Below, one piece after another: positions 1 to 8,946 of a stretch of 64,000 nucleotides of DNA (the stretch's first letter is position 1; each line of letters starts with the position of its first letter). This DNA comes from Bryobacterales bacterium (GTDB lineage: Bacteria > Acidobacteriota > Terriglobia > Bryobacterales > Bryobacteraceae), in contig PLDF01000499.1 in the NCBI GenBank assembly GCA_003135055.1, positions 51,087-115,086 of the forward strand, read 5' to 3'. Position numbers and translations under genes: made by a program. The notes below the pieces were generated by a model. That model made no database searches and was not told where the DNA came from. It saw only the letters and a program-made list of their open reading frames with translations.

Positions 1-174
1 AGTCAACTGCCGTTTTTAGGGTGAAGTGCGCCGCAGGGTTTGCGATCGCATTCGGCACGGCCGCGTTGCCGGCTGCCTGGAGAATCGACTCGCGCTCCGG
101 ACAGTAACCTGGCAAGTGCTGGGATGCCTGCCCCTTGAGCCGAACCCTATTGGGGTTACGGTGGACGATGCCTC

Positions 175-906
175 TCACTCCTGCTTTTCAAGCAGCAGAT
201 TGATGGTGCCCACGGCGATCGACATGCGCACGCGGATCTGCACTGGCAGTTTCCGCCGGTCGTCGGTGAGCCACACGTTCAAATGCGCCGGCCGCTTGTA
301 GAGCACTCCGTTGAACAGGTAGATTTCGTAGCGGACGGTCTTGAACACTCCGGCGGGCGTCTTCACGTCTTCGCGCTGCTGCGCCTCTACTTTCGCCATG
401 GCGCTTTTCTTGCCGTCGCTGACCGCCTCGTTGATGGATTGGCCGGGCTCCAGATTGAGCGTCCGCAGGAAATACAGGCCGCCTAAAGTGTCGTGCACGC
501 AAGCGGGAATCGGCGTCTCTTTCGATTCGAGCACGACGTTTTTCACGCGGTCGCGTTCCACGTAGATGGCCTTCTGCTGCGCGGCATCGTAGACGACCTT
601 GGTTTCGCGCGAGCGGCTGCCTTCCAGCGAGGACATCTGTGTGGATTCGGCGCACAGCGATTCCGTCAAGTTGGCGCTGTAGTCGTCCTCCACCTTGAAA
701 AGCTTCGACACCAGGCCCACCGACCCCACATGGACGTTGGCCTGCCAGCCAACCGGGCCCGGCTGCCATTGCACCTTGACCTTGCCCGCCGTGATCAGGC
801 GCCACTCCACGTTGTAATAGAGGGTTTCGCGCGCCGGTGGAACGCCGGCGGTTTGCGCCGCAGACATCGACACCCCGAGCAGGACCAGCGGCAAACCCTT
901 GCGCAT
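175..906 (-). CDS. DUF3108-domain periplasmic/secreted protein
   Basis: A 243-residue protein starting at an ATG followed by Arg-Lys and a hydrophobic stretch ending near a Ser-Ala-Ala-Gln site, a standard Sec signal peptide. The frame stays open 22 codons further upstream, but that extension is basic and would bury the signal, so the inner ATG is preferred. The mature part has the DUF3108 pattern: an early TLYYNVEWRLITAGKV segment, a central KxTPIPxCVHD-like stretch, and a late Tyr-rich strand pair ending in a LPVQIRVRMS-type strand. The family is of unknown function, often envelope-associated in Acidobacteriota and Proteobacteria. Family assignment is by resemblance only. Confidence 0.75.
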   Translation of the reverse strand: MRKGLPLVLLGVSMSAAQTAGVPPARETLYYNVEWRLITAGKVKVQWQPGPVGWQANVHVGSVGLVSKLFKVEDDYSANLTESLCAESTQMSSLEGSRSRETKVVYDAAQQKAIYVERDRVKNVVLESKETPIPACVHDTLGGLYFLRTLNLEPGQSINEAVSDGKKSAMAKVEAQQREDVKTPAGVFKTVRYEIYLFNGVLYKRPAHLNVWLTDDRRKLPVQIRVRMSIAVGTINLLLEKQE

Positions 907-968
907 GAAAGGCCAGTGTCTCAGATGCGGCGCGTGGCGCGCAACGTAACGGGAAGCACACAGCGCGC

Positions 969-1043
969 GCACTCATGCGCGCCGCGTCCCCAATCCTGGG
1001 GACGCATAGTTCGCGGACGGCCAAAACGTGTACGCATGAGTGC
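969..1043. repeat. Nested inverted repeat upstream of the DUF3108 gene
   Basis: An 11-bp arm GCACTCATGCG (969-979) pairs with CGCATGAGTGC (1033-1043). Inside it, 984-1005 is a perfect 8-bp stem (GCGTCCCC/GGGGACGC) with a 6-base loop. The same 11-mer recurs twice at 4341-4364. This looks like a REP-like intergenic element; no coding signal is visible in 907-1121 otherwise. Confidence 0.6.
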
Positions 1044-1121
1044 GAACACGGCACGTTGAGAACGTGCGCCACATGGCCTACAGAGGAGCAGTTGCGCCCA
1101 ACGCTCCAGGTTCGGCCGCAG

Positions 1122-2804
1122 TTACTTCCGACGGAGTTCCACTGCCGATGTCGATGCCGTAAGGCCGCCCTTCATCCCTTCGCGGACGATGGTGCGGACC
1201 TGATAGATCCCCGCCGGCGCATGCAGCGTCGCGATGGCTTTCAATCCGTCCTTTTTAAGCGAGGCGAGTTTTTCGTCTGTCAGCGCCAGCTCCATGATCG
1301 ATTCTTTGCCGGTGACGAAGTTGCCGTTGGCGTCGAGCAACGTCATCAGAAAGACGATCTGCTGCATGTGGCGGCCATTAGCGGTTGTGAATTGCAATCG
1401 ATTCACATCGACCGTGATGCCGATGGAAACGGGGATCGTCCCCTCTGTCCCGTCCTTCGGCTGCCCTGCTCCGAGGGCCACTGTCGCTGGAACGTCATGC
1501 AAGCTCTGCTTGGAAAAAACCGCGTCGTCGAGCGGGACGCGCGCGGATAGCGCCTTCTCCGATTCGTCCGCCCGCGAAAAGTATCCGGGCCGGAATTGGA
1601 TGGAGTCGCCCCGTTTGGATTTGAAGCGAATTTTCAGCGTGTGAAATTTGCCGTCGCGGCTGCCGGGATTGAAGGCGAGCAGATAGGCGACTTCGGGATC
1701 GGCAGCGAGTTCCATGTCGCCGGCGATGTCGTTGTTGTCCTTGAAAAAATGGCCGCCCGTGCCGTTGGTGATGTTTTCAAGGGGCAACAAAAAAAGAGCG
1801 TGGCGCAGGGAATCCTTAAGACCGCCCATGCGCGCTTCGAGGCCCTGCGCGCCAATCGCGTGAACGACGATGTTCCAGCGGACGGCTCCGTCGATAAAGT
1901 TCGCGAGCTCGGGCTGCACGCCAGGGCGGAGGAGGAAGCCGGAAGAGGTCAGCACGAGTATGCGGGTTCCGTTCACCTCCGACAATCTCTTCGCGGCGAA
2001 GCCGAGTGCGGCGAGCGTGTCGAGCGATTGCGCCTGCAACTGTTCCCAAGCCGAGCTGGCGGCTTGTTGGGCGATCGGGATGGCCTTCGCCCGGCACGCC
2101 TGCGGCGTATCCTGTCCGCTGCAACCGGCACAGGGTACGGCGGCCCCGATAGCTTCCTCCGCAATCTGACCGTCGAGGTTGTGAAGGAAGATATACGAAT
2201 CGATGGGAGAGACTCCGCAATAGCTAGGAACGACATAGCGGTTATGCGGACTCAAGCGATCGAGTTTCCCGGCGAACAGTTTGGCGTCATTGGTGAAATC
2301 GAGGTCGCCCTGGCCGGAGGTGGTGACGATCGACATCTTGTCCGAAGGTTTTAGACCCTTGGCGATGAAGGCCCGGGCTGCCTGCTTCACGAACGACATC
2401 TCGCCGATGCCCATGTGAAAATCGTCGAAGAAGAAGGTGACGAACTTTCGCTCGGGCGGCGGCACGTTGGCGGCGGGAACGGTCTCCGAAGGTTTCCCGG
2501 AGTCTGGCGCGGTGGCGGCCACACTGGGCTTGCCATCCGGCCGCACTTCGGAGAATGCAGTGATTCGCTGGGGAACTCCATTATCGAGGACCTCGAAATC
2601 GGGTGCGTGCAGCCCGCCGACCGCGCGGCCGCGCGAGTCTCGAACCGTGAGTCCAGCCTCCACCAGATTGCTTTCAGCGTGCAGAATCGTCGAGGGAGGC
2701 GTGTAGGAGTGAGTGCGGATGACAACCCCTTGCGCCGGCGTTTGGGCGCGGAGGAGAAGCGTGCAGAGAGTTAGAAATGCAGTGGCACGGGAAGGCGGCG
2801 CCAT
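1122..2804 (-). CDS. VWFA-related domain protein (acidobacterial type), paralogue 1
   Basis: A secreted protein of about 560 residues with an N-terminal hydrophobic signal (LTLCTLLLRAQ) and an IRTHSYTPP segment. It continues with the family landmarks VxDxxGxxVxGLxxxDFEVxDNGxPQ, KFVTFFFDDFHM (the metal-site strand of the von Willebrand A fold) and a later ARxIxxGLKPSDKMSIVT. The C-terminal half has an LAFNPGxxDGKFHTLKIRFKSKRG strand pair and ends in VREGMKGGLTAS. It matches the VWFA-related acidobacterial family, abundant in Solibacter genomes; ligand unknown. A TTG two codons upstream is possible, but the ATG sits 5 nt after a TATAAT box. The next gene is a clear paralogue. Confidence 0.8.
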   Translation of the reverse strand: MAPPSRATAFLTLCTLLLRAQTPAQGVVIRTHSYTPPSTILHAESNLVEAGLTVRDSRGRAVGGLHAPDFEVLDNGVPQRITAFSEVRPDGKPSVAATAPDSGKPSETVPAANVPPPERKFVTFFFDDFHMGIGEMSFVKQAARAFIAKGLKPSDKMSIVTTSGQGDLDFTNDAKLFAGKLDRLSPHNRYVVPSYCGVSPIDSYIFLHNLDGQIAEEAIGAAVPCAGCSGQDTPQACRAKAIPIAQQAASSAWEQLQAQSLDTLAALGFAAKRLSEVNGTRILVLTSSGFLLRPGVQPELANFIDGAVRWNIVVHAIGAQGLEARMGGLKDSLRHALFLLPLENITNGTGGHFFKDNNDIAGDMELAADPEVAYLLAFNPGSRDGKFHTLKIRFKSKRGDSIQFRPGYFSRADESEKALSARVPLDDAVFSKQSLHDVPATVALGAGQPKDGTEGTIPVSIGITVDVNRLQFTTANGRHMQQIVFLMTLLDANGNFVTGKESIMELALTDEKLASLKKDGLKAIATLHAPAGIYQVRTIVREGMKGGLTASTSAVELRRK

Positions 2805-2809
2805 AGGCA

Positions 2810-2815
2810 ATTATA
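2810..2815 (-). promoter_or_regulatory. Putative -10 box (TATAAT), leaderless start
   Basis: A consensus TATAAT on the minus strand ends 5 nt before the ATG of the VWFA gene, and the same arrangement precedes its paralogue. Transcription starting about 7 nt after a -10 box would begin at or beside the ATG, implying a leaderless mRNA. No convincing -35 hexamer is visible. Confidence 0.4.
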
Positions 2816-2860
2816 AGCGTATGGAAGCTCGGAAAGAAAGTGAGCTGCGAGTTACTTGAG

Positions 2861-4318
2861 TTACTTTGCGCGGAGTTCGACTGCCGTTGTCGATGCCGTC
2901 AGCCCGCCTTTCATCCCTTCGCGGACAACCGTACGGACCTGATAGATCCCGGCGGGCGCATTCAGTGTCGCGACGGTTTTCAATCCGTCCTTTTTGAGAG
3001 AGGCGAGTTTTTCGTCTGTCAGCGCCAGGTCCATGATCGATTCCTTGCCGGTGACAAAGCCGCCGCTCACGTCGAGCAGAGTCATCAGAAAGACGATCTG
3101 CTGCATGTGGCGGCCGTTCGCGCTGGTGAATTGCAATCGATTCACGTCGACGGTGACGCCGATGGAAACGGGGATTGTCCCATCGTTAGCGCCGCCCTTC
3201 GACTGCCCGCCCGCCAGAGCCACTGTCGCTGGAACGTCATGCAAGGTCTGTTTGGAAAAAACCGCGTCGTCGAGCGGGGCGCGCGCGGATAGCTTCTTCT
3301 CCGAATCGTCCGGCCGGGAAAGGTAGCCGGGGCGGAATTCCACGGCGTCCCCTCGTTTGGATTTGAAGCGGATTTTCAGCGTGTGAAACTTGCCGTCAGG
3401 GTTGCCGGGATTGAAGGCGAGCTGATAGGTTACCTCGGGATTGGCGGCAAGTTCCATGGCGCCGGCAATGTCGTTCGTGTTCTCGAACAAATGGCCGCCC
3501 GTGCCCTGGGTGATTTCTTTGAGGGGCCGGTTCGATCTCCAGGTGTTTGGGTTGGGCGTTAGACCCTTCGCGTCGATTGCGTGAATGACGACGTTCCAGC
3601 GGACAGCCGCATCGATAATCCTTTGCACCTCAGGCTCGACGTCATGCTCATTCCCTACGTGGATGATGAAGCCGGAAGACATCAGCACCAGAATCCGCCG
3701 GCCGGGCGCTTCCGACAGTCTCTTGGCCGCCGCGCCAAGTCCTGCTAACGTGCCGACCGAGTCCGCCTGATATTCTTCGATGGAGTGAATGACATGCATA
3801 TGCGAATTCAGGTGCTCCAATTTTTCGGCGAACAGTTTTGCGTCGTTAGTGAAATCGAGATCGCCTGGGCCGGACGTAGAGACGATCGACGTCAGGTCCG
3901 ACGGCTTCAGGCCCTTAGCGATGAATTTGCGGGCCGCTTGCTTCACGAACTGCAAATCGAGGCTGCCCGTGTTGAAGTTGCCCATGTGAAGATCGTCGAA
4001 GAAAAAGGTGACGAATTTCGGCTCGGGCGGCGGCCCAGCGGGCTTGGCGTCCGCCCGCAGTTCGGAGAATGCCGTGATTTGCTGGGAAACTCCATTATCC
4101 AGGATCTCGAAATCGGTTGCGTGCAGCCCGCCGATGGCATGGCCGAGCGAGTCTCGAACCGTGAGTCCGGTCTGAACCAGATTGGATTCGGCGTGCAGAA
4201 TAGTTGAAGGCGGAGTGTAGGCCCGAGTGCGGATAACCACCTCTTGCGCCGGTGTTTGGGAGCGCAGGAGAAGGGCGCAGAAAATCGGAAACGCCACAAC
4301 GCGGGCTGGGAGCCCCAT
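2861..4318 (-). CDS. VWFA-related domain protein (acidobacterial type), paralogue 2
   Basis: A 485-residue paralogue of the preceding gene, with near-identical N-terminal (IRTRAYTPPSTILHAESNL), central (KFVTFFFDDLHM) and C-terminal (YQVRTVVREGMKGGLTAS) blocks. It is shorter because a Cys-rich insertion of the larger copy, containing CAGCSGQDTPQAC, is absent; its central region carries a different spacer around MHVIHSIEEYQAD. Both genes point the same way with about 56 nt between them, so they arose by tandem duplication and divergence. Predicted to be secreted; function unknown. Confidence 0.8.
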   Translation of the reverse strand: MGLPARVVAFPIFCALLLRSQTPAQEVVIRTRAYTPPSTILHAESNLVQTGLTVRDSLGHAIGGLHATDFEILDNGVSQQITAFSELRADAKPAGPPPEPKFVTFFFDDLHMGNFNTGSLDLQFVKQAARKFIAKGLKPSDLTSIVSTSGPGDLDFTNDAKLFAEKLEHLNSHMHVIHSIEEYQADSVGTLAGLGAAAKRLSEAPGRRILVLMSSGFIIHVGNEHDVEPEVQRIIDAAVRWNVVIHAIDAKGLTPNPNTWRSNRPLKEITQGTGGHLFENTNDIAGAMELAANPEVTYQLAFNPGNPDGKFHTLKIRFKSKRGDAVEFRPGYLSRPDDSEKKLSARAPLDDAVFSKQTLHDVPATVALAGGQSKGGANDGTIPVSIGVTVDVNRLQFTSANGRHMQQIVFLMTLLDVSGGFVTGKESIMDLALTDEKLASLKKDGLKTVATLNAPAGIYQVRTVVREGMKGGLTASTTAVELRAK

Positions 4319-4323
4319 ACGCA

Positions 4324-4329
4324 ATTATA
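4324..4329 (-). promoter_or_regulatory. Putative -10 box (TATAAT) of VWFA paralogue 2
   Basis: A TATAAT on the minus strand again ends 5 nt before the ATG, copying the arrangement of paralogue 1. The region immediately upstream holds two direct GCACTCATGCG repeats rather than a recognisable -35. Confidence 0.4.
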
Positions 4330-4340
4330 GGCGCACGGGC

Positions 4341-4364
4341 GCACTCATGCGTCGCACTCATGCG
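4341..4364. repeat. Direct repeat of GCACTCATGCG (2 copies)
   Basis: Two copies of the 11-mer lie at 4341-4351 and 4354-4364, with a degenerate third (GCACTCACTCG) at about 4371. The same word forms the inverted repeat at 969-1043. It lies in the intergenic space between divergent genes. Confidence 0.55.
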
Positions 4365-4522
4365 TGCAGCGCACTCACTCGCGTCAACGCGTATTTGCCG
4401 CCGGCGCGAACTCCACGCACGTCTGCCCGAACCAGTCCGTGCGCCACACTCCCCTGGAACAATCTCGCGCGAATCTGCGTCTTCGCCAATAGGCGGCTTG
4501 CCGCTGCCATCATACTGAGACT

Positions 4523-6253
4523 ATGCCCGCTTCCACGCTCCTGCGACGCCCGGCCGTGCTGCTCGCGCTTGGCCTTGGCGCCATCGCCGCCGTCACCACC
4601 CTGCTGGGCAGCCTGACCAAGGGACCCGCCGTTGAAACCAAAGCCGTCACGCTGCCCGATACCGCCGGCGTCGTCGCGTACCTCGCCTTCTCGCCGGATG
4701 GCAATCGGCTGGCCTACAGCCAGCGCGGCGTCTCGAAAGACGACGTTTTCCATATCTTCGTGCGCCGTCTTCCCTCCGGCGCCGCGCAGCAATTCACTGC
4801 CGGCTCCGCCAACGACATCAGCCCTGCATGGTCGCCGGACGGCGGCTCCATCGCGCTGCTCCGCTTAGATGGCGGGCGCGCGCAATGCATTATCGTGCCC
4901 GCGAACGGCGGCCCCGAGCGCAAGATCGCCGAATTTCCCGCCGCCGGCGCCACTCAATTACTGCCGCGCCTCGCGTGGTTGCGCGACGGCAAATCCTTGG
5001 CCGCGGTCACGGGCCCGGAAAACCAGCCTGCCGCTATCGCGCTGGTCGACGCCGCCAACGGCTCGCTGCGCCGCATCACCAACCCGCCCGATGCCACGGA
5101 AGGCGATTGGTCCCCCGCCGTCTCACCCGATGGTTCCACACTCGCCTTCACCCGCAGCGGCGCTTCCGACGGCGCGGACATCTACGTTTGCGATCTTTCC
5201 GGCGGCAACCTCCGCCGCCTCACTTTCGACGACCGGACGATCCGCGGCCTGGCGTGGATGCCGGGCGGCGGCGATCTGGTCTTCGCCGCCACGCTCGGCA
5301 ACGGCATGAGGCTATGGCGTATCGCCGTCAACGGCGGCAGCCCGCGCAATCTGTTCCTCTCCGCCAACTTTCCCGGTTATCCGGCCGTCTCGCTGGCGCA
5401 CAACCGGCTCGCCTACACGGAAAGCCCCTCGGTCTCCTCCGTCTGGCGCGCGCCGCTCGACGCCAACGCGTCGGCTGGCCGTCCCATCCTCCGCTCCAGC
5501 GGCCGCGAATTCGCCCCGTCTTATTCGCGCGACGGCAAACGCATTGCCGATATTTCCGATCAGACCGGCTTCAGCGAAATCTGGGTCTCCGATTCCGAAG
5601 GCGGCGACCGCGTGCAGATTACCAGCTTCAAGGGACCCCAGCCTGGGCGGCCGCACTGGTCGCCCGACGGCAAATGGCTGCTATTCGATCTTCGCCGCGA
5701 CGGCGGAGGGGAAGTGTATAAGACGCTCGCCGAACCCGGATCGAAGCCCGTGCGCCTGCTGAACGCCAGCTCCGGCGCGACGTGGTCGCACGACGGCAAG
5801 TCGATCTACTTCCAGCAACACGGTTTCCTGTTTAAGGCGACGGCGGATGGCGGCAACCCCGAGCAGCTCACCGGGCGGCCCGGCGGCAACGGAGGCGTGG
5901 AATCGGTGGACGGCAAGTTCCTCTACTATCGCGATCGCCGCTCCATTTGGCGCATTCCCACCACCGGCGGCGCGGAAGAGGCGGCTTTCGACACGGACTT
6001 CGGAATCTTCGGCGGTCCGCTGCAAACTGCGCAGAAGGGCATTTACTATATGGAATTCGATCGGGGCGACCGCGCCATGGTGATTTCGTTCTTCGATTAT
6101 TCCACCAAGCGGAGCTCGGCGGCGTTCCGGACGCGCATTGGCGATTTCTCGGTTCCGATGAGCTTCGAGGTCTCGCCGGACGGCAAGTACATTCTGTATC
6201 CGATGGTGGATCAGAGCCAGACCAACTTGAGGTTGGTGGAAAACTTCAAGTAA
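4523..6253 (+). CDS. PD40/WD40-like beta-propeller protein (TolB-type)
   Basis: A 576-residue protein with an N-terminal hydrophobic anchor or signal (AVLLALGLGAIAAVTTLLG). It is followed by at least eight propeller-blade motifs of the type FSPDGxxLAY, WSPDGxxIALL, VSPDGSTLAFT, YSRDGKRIADIS, WSPDGKWLLF, WSHDGKSIYF and VSPDGKYILYP. These are PD40/TolB repeats. Acidobacterial genomes carry many such propellers, often as C-terminal sensor parts of Ser/Thr kinases; here there is no kinase domain, so it is a stand-alone membrane-anchored or periplasmic propeller. Ligand not deducible. Confidence 0.8.
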   Translation: MPASTLLRRPAVLLALGLGAIAAVTTLLGSLTKGPAVETKAVTLPDTAGVVAYLAFSPDGNRLAYSQRGVSKDDVFHIFVRRLPSGAAQQFTAGSANDISPAWSPDGGSIALLRLDGGRAQCIIVPANGGPERKIAEFPAAGATQLLPRLAWLRDGKSLAAVTGPENQPAAIALVDAANGSLRRITNPPDATEGDWSPAVSPDGSTLAFTRSGASDGADIYVCDLSGGNLRRLTFDDRTIRGLAWMPGGGDLVFAATLGNGMRLWRIAVNGGSPRNLFLSANFPGYPAVSLAHNRLAYTESPSVSSVWRAPLDANASAGRPILRSSGREFAPSYSRDGKRIADISDQTGFSEIWVSDSEGGDRVQITSFKGPQPGRPHWSPDGKWLLFDLRRDGGGEVYKTLAEPGSKPVRLLNASSGATWSHDGKSIYFQQHGFLFKATADGGNPEQLTGRPGGNGGVESVDGKFLYYRDRRSIWRIPTTGGAEEAAFDTDFGIFGGPLQTAQKGIYYMEFDRGDRAMVISFFDYSTKRSSAAFRTRIGDFSVPMSFEVSPDGKYILYPMVDQSQTNLRLVENFK

Positions 6254-6314
6254 CCTGGCGATCGGCGAGTCTTACCGCCGGCGCAAATATAAACTGGCCC
6301 GTTACGCTCGATCT

Positions 6315-6468
6315 CAACGCGGAGGCGCGGAGGGGCGGAGGCAACACGGAGAACGCATTTCCCAACTCCGATTCCCTCCGCTTCCTCGGCGAACTCCAGC
6401 CGTTGCCTTTGAATTCCTCACTCTTGCTAAACTCCGCGAAGTCTCCAAATCTCCGCGCCTCCGCGTTG
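6315..6468. repeat. Perfect 18-bp inverted repeat with 118-bp spacer
   Basis: CAACGCGGAGGCGCGGAG (6315-6332) and CTCCGCGCCTCCGCGTTG (6451-6468) are exact reverse complements. The right arm recurs almost unchanged at 46315-46331. It occupies most of the 318-base gene-free stretch 6254-6571; I see no gene in the spacer. A dispersed intergenic repeat is more likely than a terminator, given the long loop. Confidence 0.65.
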
Positions 6469-6571
6469 AATGCACGCTCTCGCGTTCCACTTAGTCTTGC
6501 CGCGACTCCACCGGCTCCCCATCAGAGCCACGACCGTAAGGAGTGACTTTCCGCGAGAGCACAACGCGGTA

Positions 6572-7174
6572 TTAGTGCATCGTGCCCAGATACTCGCCGG
6601 TGCTGGCATCGACGAATATAGAGAGAGTGGACGTGCTCACGGATTCGCCCCAGACGATGCGCCACGCGGGGTCGGGATACTTGGGGTTCTTTTCGAGCAG
6701 GATCAGCACGGGCTGGTCGGCGAACGGCTCGGCAGCCTTCCCTGCCCTGGCGAGCGCGGTCCGGAAGGCGCTTTCGGTGTCCGTCTTCACGGCGGCGATG
6801 GGAAAAGAGTCGCCGTTGAACTCTTGTTGGGGGCCGGCGAATACGTCTTTGTGGAGCTCGGGCAGCAGCTCGACGATCGAATCGGTGTAAGACCGCGCGC
6901 GGCCGACACTGGGCGAGTAAAACGTGGCTTCCCAAGCGGCGGCCTCGCCGCGCGGCGCGCTGGGCAGGCCGTCGAGGCGCATGCTCGACATCTTCACTAC
7001 CTGCGCGTCGGCCCACGTGGCGCGGGCTACCTGGTACATGTGAAAGAGCGCGGAGAGGCCGGTGAGCGGCTCCGGCGGCGGCTCGGTCTTCTTTTCGGCG
7101 GCCGGCGGCGGAGCGGAGCACGCGGCGAGCAGGCACAGGGCCAGACAGCCGGTTTTAGGGGCGAAGCGATTCAC
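6572..7174 (-). CDS. Putative lipoprotein, unknown function
   Basis: A 200-residue protein beginning MNRFAPKTGC-LALCLLAACS. The LLAAC lipobox followed by a Pro-rich linker (SAPPPAAEKKTEPPPEP) predicts a lipid-anchored periplasmic protein. The rest has a VxKMSSxRxDGL strand and a C-terminal PAWRIVWGxSVSTSTLSIFVDASTGEYLGTM segment. That last pattern resembles the PepSY-type 'dynamic residue plus Thr-Gly end' strand, though I do not claim the family. The divergent TPR gene starts about 80 nt away. Confidence 0.65.
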   Translation of the reverse strand: MNRFAPKTGCLALCLLAACSAPPPAAEKKTEPPPEPLTGLSALFHMYQVARATWADAQVVKMSSMRLDGLPSAPRGEAAAWEATFYSPSVGRARSYTDSIVELLPELHKDVFAGPQQEFNGDSFPIAAVKTDTESAFRTALARAGKAAEPFADQPVLILLEKNPKYPDPAWRIVWGESVSTSTLSIFVDASTGEYLGTMH

Positions 7175-7253
7175 GCCGTTATTGTAACGTGCGGCTGTTT
7201 ACAACGGCGGGGACGCGCTTGTGCCATAATGACGAGCAGTATTGGAGGGTGGT

Positions 7254-8519
7254 ATGACTCCTCGGAATTTGGCAGCCTTGCTCGTAACGGCATCGCTGAT
7301 TTTGCCGGCGCTACCGGCGTTCGCCCAGAAGGCGGGAACGACTAGTACGGGCACGGGGTCGTCGACGGGAACGACGGGCACGGGCACGGGGACCGGTATC
7401 GGCACGCCAAACACCGGCACGACCGGCATTCCCGGTTCTACCGGCACGACCAATACCAGGCCCACGATGGCGAGCACGCCGATCTTTCTGACCGGGCGGG
7501 TGGCCATGGACGATGGATCGGAATTGCCTGGCCCAGTGACCATCGAGCGGGCCTGCAACGGCTCCACCCACACCGAGGGATACACCGATATGAAGGGCAC
7601 ATTCGGTATCCAGTTGGGCAACGAGGCGGGCGTATTTCAGGACGCCACGGATTCCCCGAGCAGGTCGAGCATGTCGGGCATGGCTCCGGGTATGGGAGGC
7701 GGATCGGGCGGTGCGCTCAGCAGCGGGAGCAGTTCGGGCATGGGCGGCTCGCAGGACCGGATGCTGATGAATTGCGAGCTTCGCGCCAAGCTTCCCGGCT
7801 TTCGGTCGCAATCGATCATGCTGGCGGGAAGGCGTCCGATGGACGATCCGGATCTAGGCACGATTCTGATGCACCGCGAGGCGCCGGGCGAGGGATCGAC
7901 CGTAAGCGCCACTACGCTGAACGCGCCGAAGGCCGCGCGCAAAGCGTTCGATAAGGGGCAGGAGCTTCTTAAGAAGAATAAGCCCGCCGACGCGCGCGAA
8001 GAGTTCGAGAAGGCGGTGCAAATCGACCAGGCGTACGCGGCGGCGTGGTGCGAATTGGGCAAGCTGCAAGCCGAATTCGGCGATGCGGATATGGCGCGCG
8101 GCTCGTTCCGGGTCGCGATGAAATCCGACCCCAAGTTCGTCAACCCTTACCTGGAATTGTCGATGCTGTCGCTAAACGACAAGAAATGGCAGGAAACTGC
8201 GGACTTGACAGACCAGGTGCTGCGGCTTGACCCGTTCGACTATCCACAGGCATACCTGTTCAACGCCGCCGCCAAGTACAACATGGGAGAGGTTGACGCG
8301 GCCGAAAAAAGCATCAAGGAAGCCGACCGGCTGGATACGCGGCATCAGTATCCGGAGGTGGCGCACCTTTACGGCGCGGTTCTACAGTACAGGAAGGATT
8401 ATGCGGGGGCGGTGTTGCAGTATCGGGCATACTTGAAAATGGCTCCGGATGCCGAGGATGCGCCAACGGTGAGGAAGCAATTGGAATCGTTGGATAAGCT
8501 GACTACGGCTCAGAAGTAG
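7254..8519 (+). CDS. Secreted TPR-repeat protein
   Basis: The ATG at 7254 is preceded at proper spacing by GGAGGGTGG; a TTG 12 nt upstream would overlap that ribosome site, so it is rejected. The 421-residue product has a signal peptide (ALLVTASLILPALPAFAQ), a low-complexity Gly/Thr tract (TGTGTGTGIGTPNTG) and a region resembling a carboxypeptidase-regulatory fold (residues ~65-200). Tandem TPRs follow from about residue 225 (KAFDKGQELLKKNKPADARE, AYAAAWCELGKLQAEFGDA, ...NPYLELSMLSLNDKKWQE). Probably a periplasmic scaffold. Confidence 0.75.
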   Translation: MTPRNLAALLVTASLILPALPAFAQKAGTTSTGTGSSTGTTGTGTGTGIGTPNTGTTGIPGSTGTTNTRPTMASTPIFLTGRVAMDDGSELPGPVTIERACNGSTHTEGYTDMKGTFGIQLGNEAGVFQDATDSPSRSSMSGMAPGMGGGSGGALSSGSSSGMGGSQDRMLMNCELRAKLPGFRSQSIMLAGRRPMDDPDLGTILMHREAPGEGSTVSATTLNAPKAARKAFDKGQELLKKNKPADAREEFEKAVQIDQAYAAAWCELGKLQAEFGDADMARGSFRVAMKSDPKFVNPYLELSMLSLNDKKWQETADLTDQVLRLDPFDYPQAYLFNAAAKYNMGEVDAAEKSIKEADRLDTRHQYPEVAHLYGAVLQYRKDYAGAVLQYRAYLKMAPDAEDAPTVRKQLESLDKLTTAQK

Positions 8520-8540
8520 GACAGGCCTCCCGGCCTGTCC
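8519..8540. terminator. Hairpin between convergent genes
   Basis: GGACAGGCC-TCCC-GGCCTGTCC is a perfect 9-bp stem with a 4-base loop right at the stop codon of the TPR gene. No T-tract follows. A related stem GACAGGCC-N4-GGCCTGTC lies at 8604-8623, just after the stop of the convergent oxidase gene, and another at 30673-30692. It could act as a bidirectional terminator or belong to a dispersed repeat. Confidence 0.5.
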
Positions 8541-8603
8541 ATTTTGGGCCAGCCTGTCATTCCGGCCCGGAGAAGAACAGGCCAGCATTTCCGGCCCGAA
8601 GAA

Positions 8604-8623
8604 GACAGGCCAGGAGGCCTGTC
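8604..8623. terminator. Hairpin at the 3' end of the respiratory operon
   Basis: GACAGGCC-AGGA-GGCCTGTC, an 8-bp perfect stem, ends 4 nt before the stop codon of the last oxidase gene (minus strand). It belongs to the same hairpin family as 8519-8540 and 30673-30692. Its location at the end of a 12.6-kb operon fits a transcription end or mRNA 3' stabiliser. Confidence 0.5.
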
Positions 8624-8626
8624 TTA

Positions 8627-8944
8627 CTACCTGCCCGGGACGCCCATCCAGGTCCTCGATCCGAAGTCGGTGTAAGTCATGCCGATCAGGATAAAGAACC
8701 AGAGTATGCCGCCCAGCAGCACCAACTTGGTTAGATTTGTGCTGTGGCGCACGTGCATGAAGAACAGTACCACCAGCAACATCTTGCAAATAGCGATCGC
8801 CAGGGCTACTACCACGCTGAAGGGGCCCAGATCCACAAAAGCGATGGCGGTGGTTATTACCGTGGCGGCGGCCAGCGCGAGAAAGACCAGCAGGTACGTC
8901 ATTACGCTATCGACGGGTTCGTGGGTTTCAGTGTGTTCTTGCAT
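8627..8944 (-). CDS. ctaF: Cytochrome c oxidase subunit IV-type small membrane protein
   Basis: A 105-residue protein with three predicted membrane helices (VMTYLLVFLALAAATVITTA, VVVALAIAICKMLLVVLFF, LVLLGGILWFFILIGM) and the family signature KMLLVVLFFMHVRHST in the second helix. This is the prokaryotic cytochrome oxidase subunit IV family (COX4_pro). It is the last gene of the act-sco-cta operon, 2 nt after ctaE. Confidence 0.85.
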   Translation of the reverse strand: MQEHTETHEPVDSVMTYLLVFLALAAATVITTAIAFVDLGPFSVVVALAIAICKMLLVVLFFMHVRHSTNLTKLVLLGGILWFFILIGMTYTDFGSRTWMGVPGR

Positions 8945-8946
8945 GG

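Noticed and set aside
188-1072. 294-residue alternative frame over the DUF3108 gene
   Set aside because: Arg/Ala-rich, no motif; the DUF3108 frame has signal peptide and family blocks.
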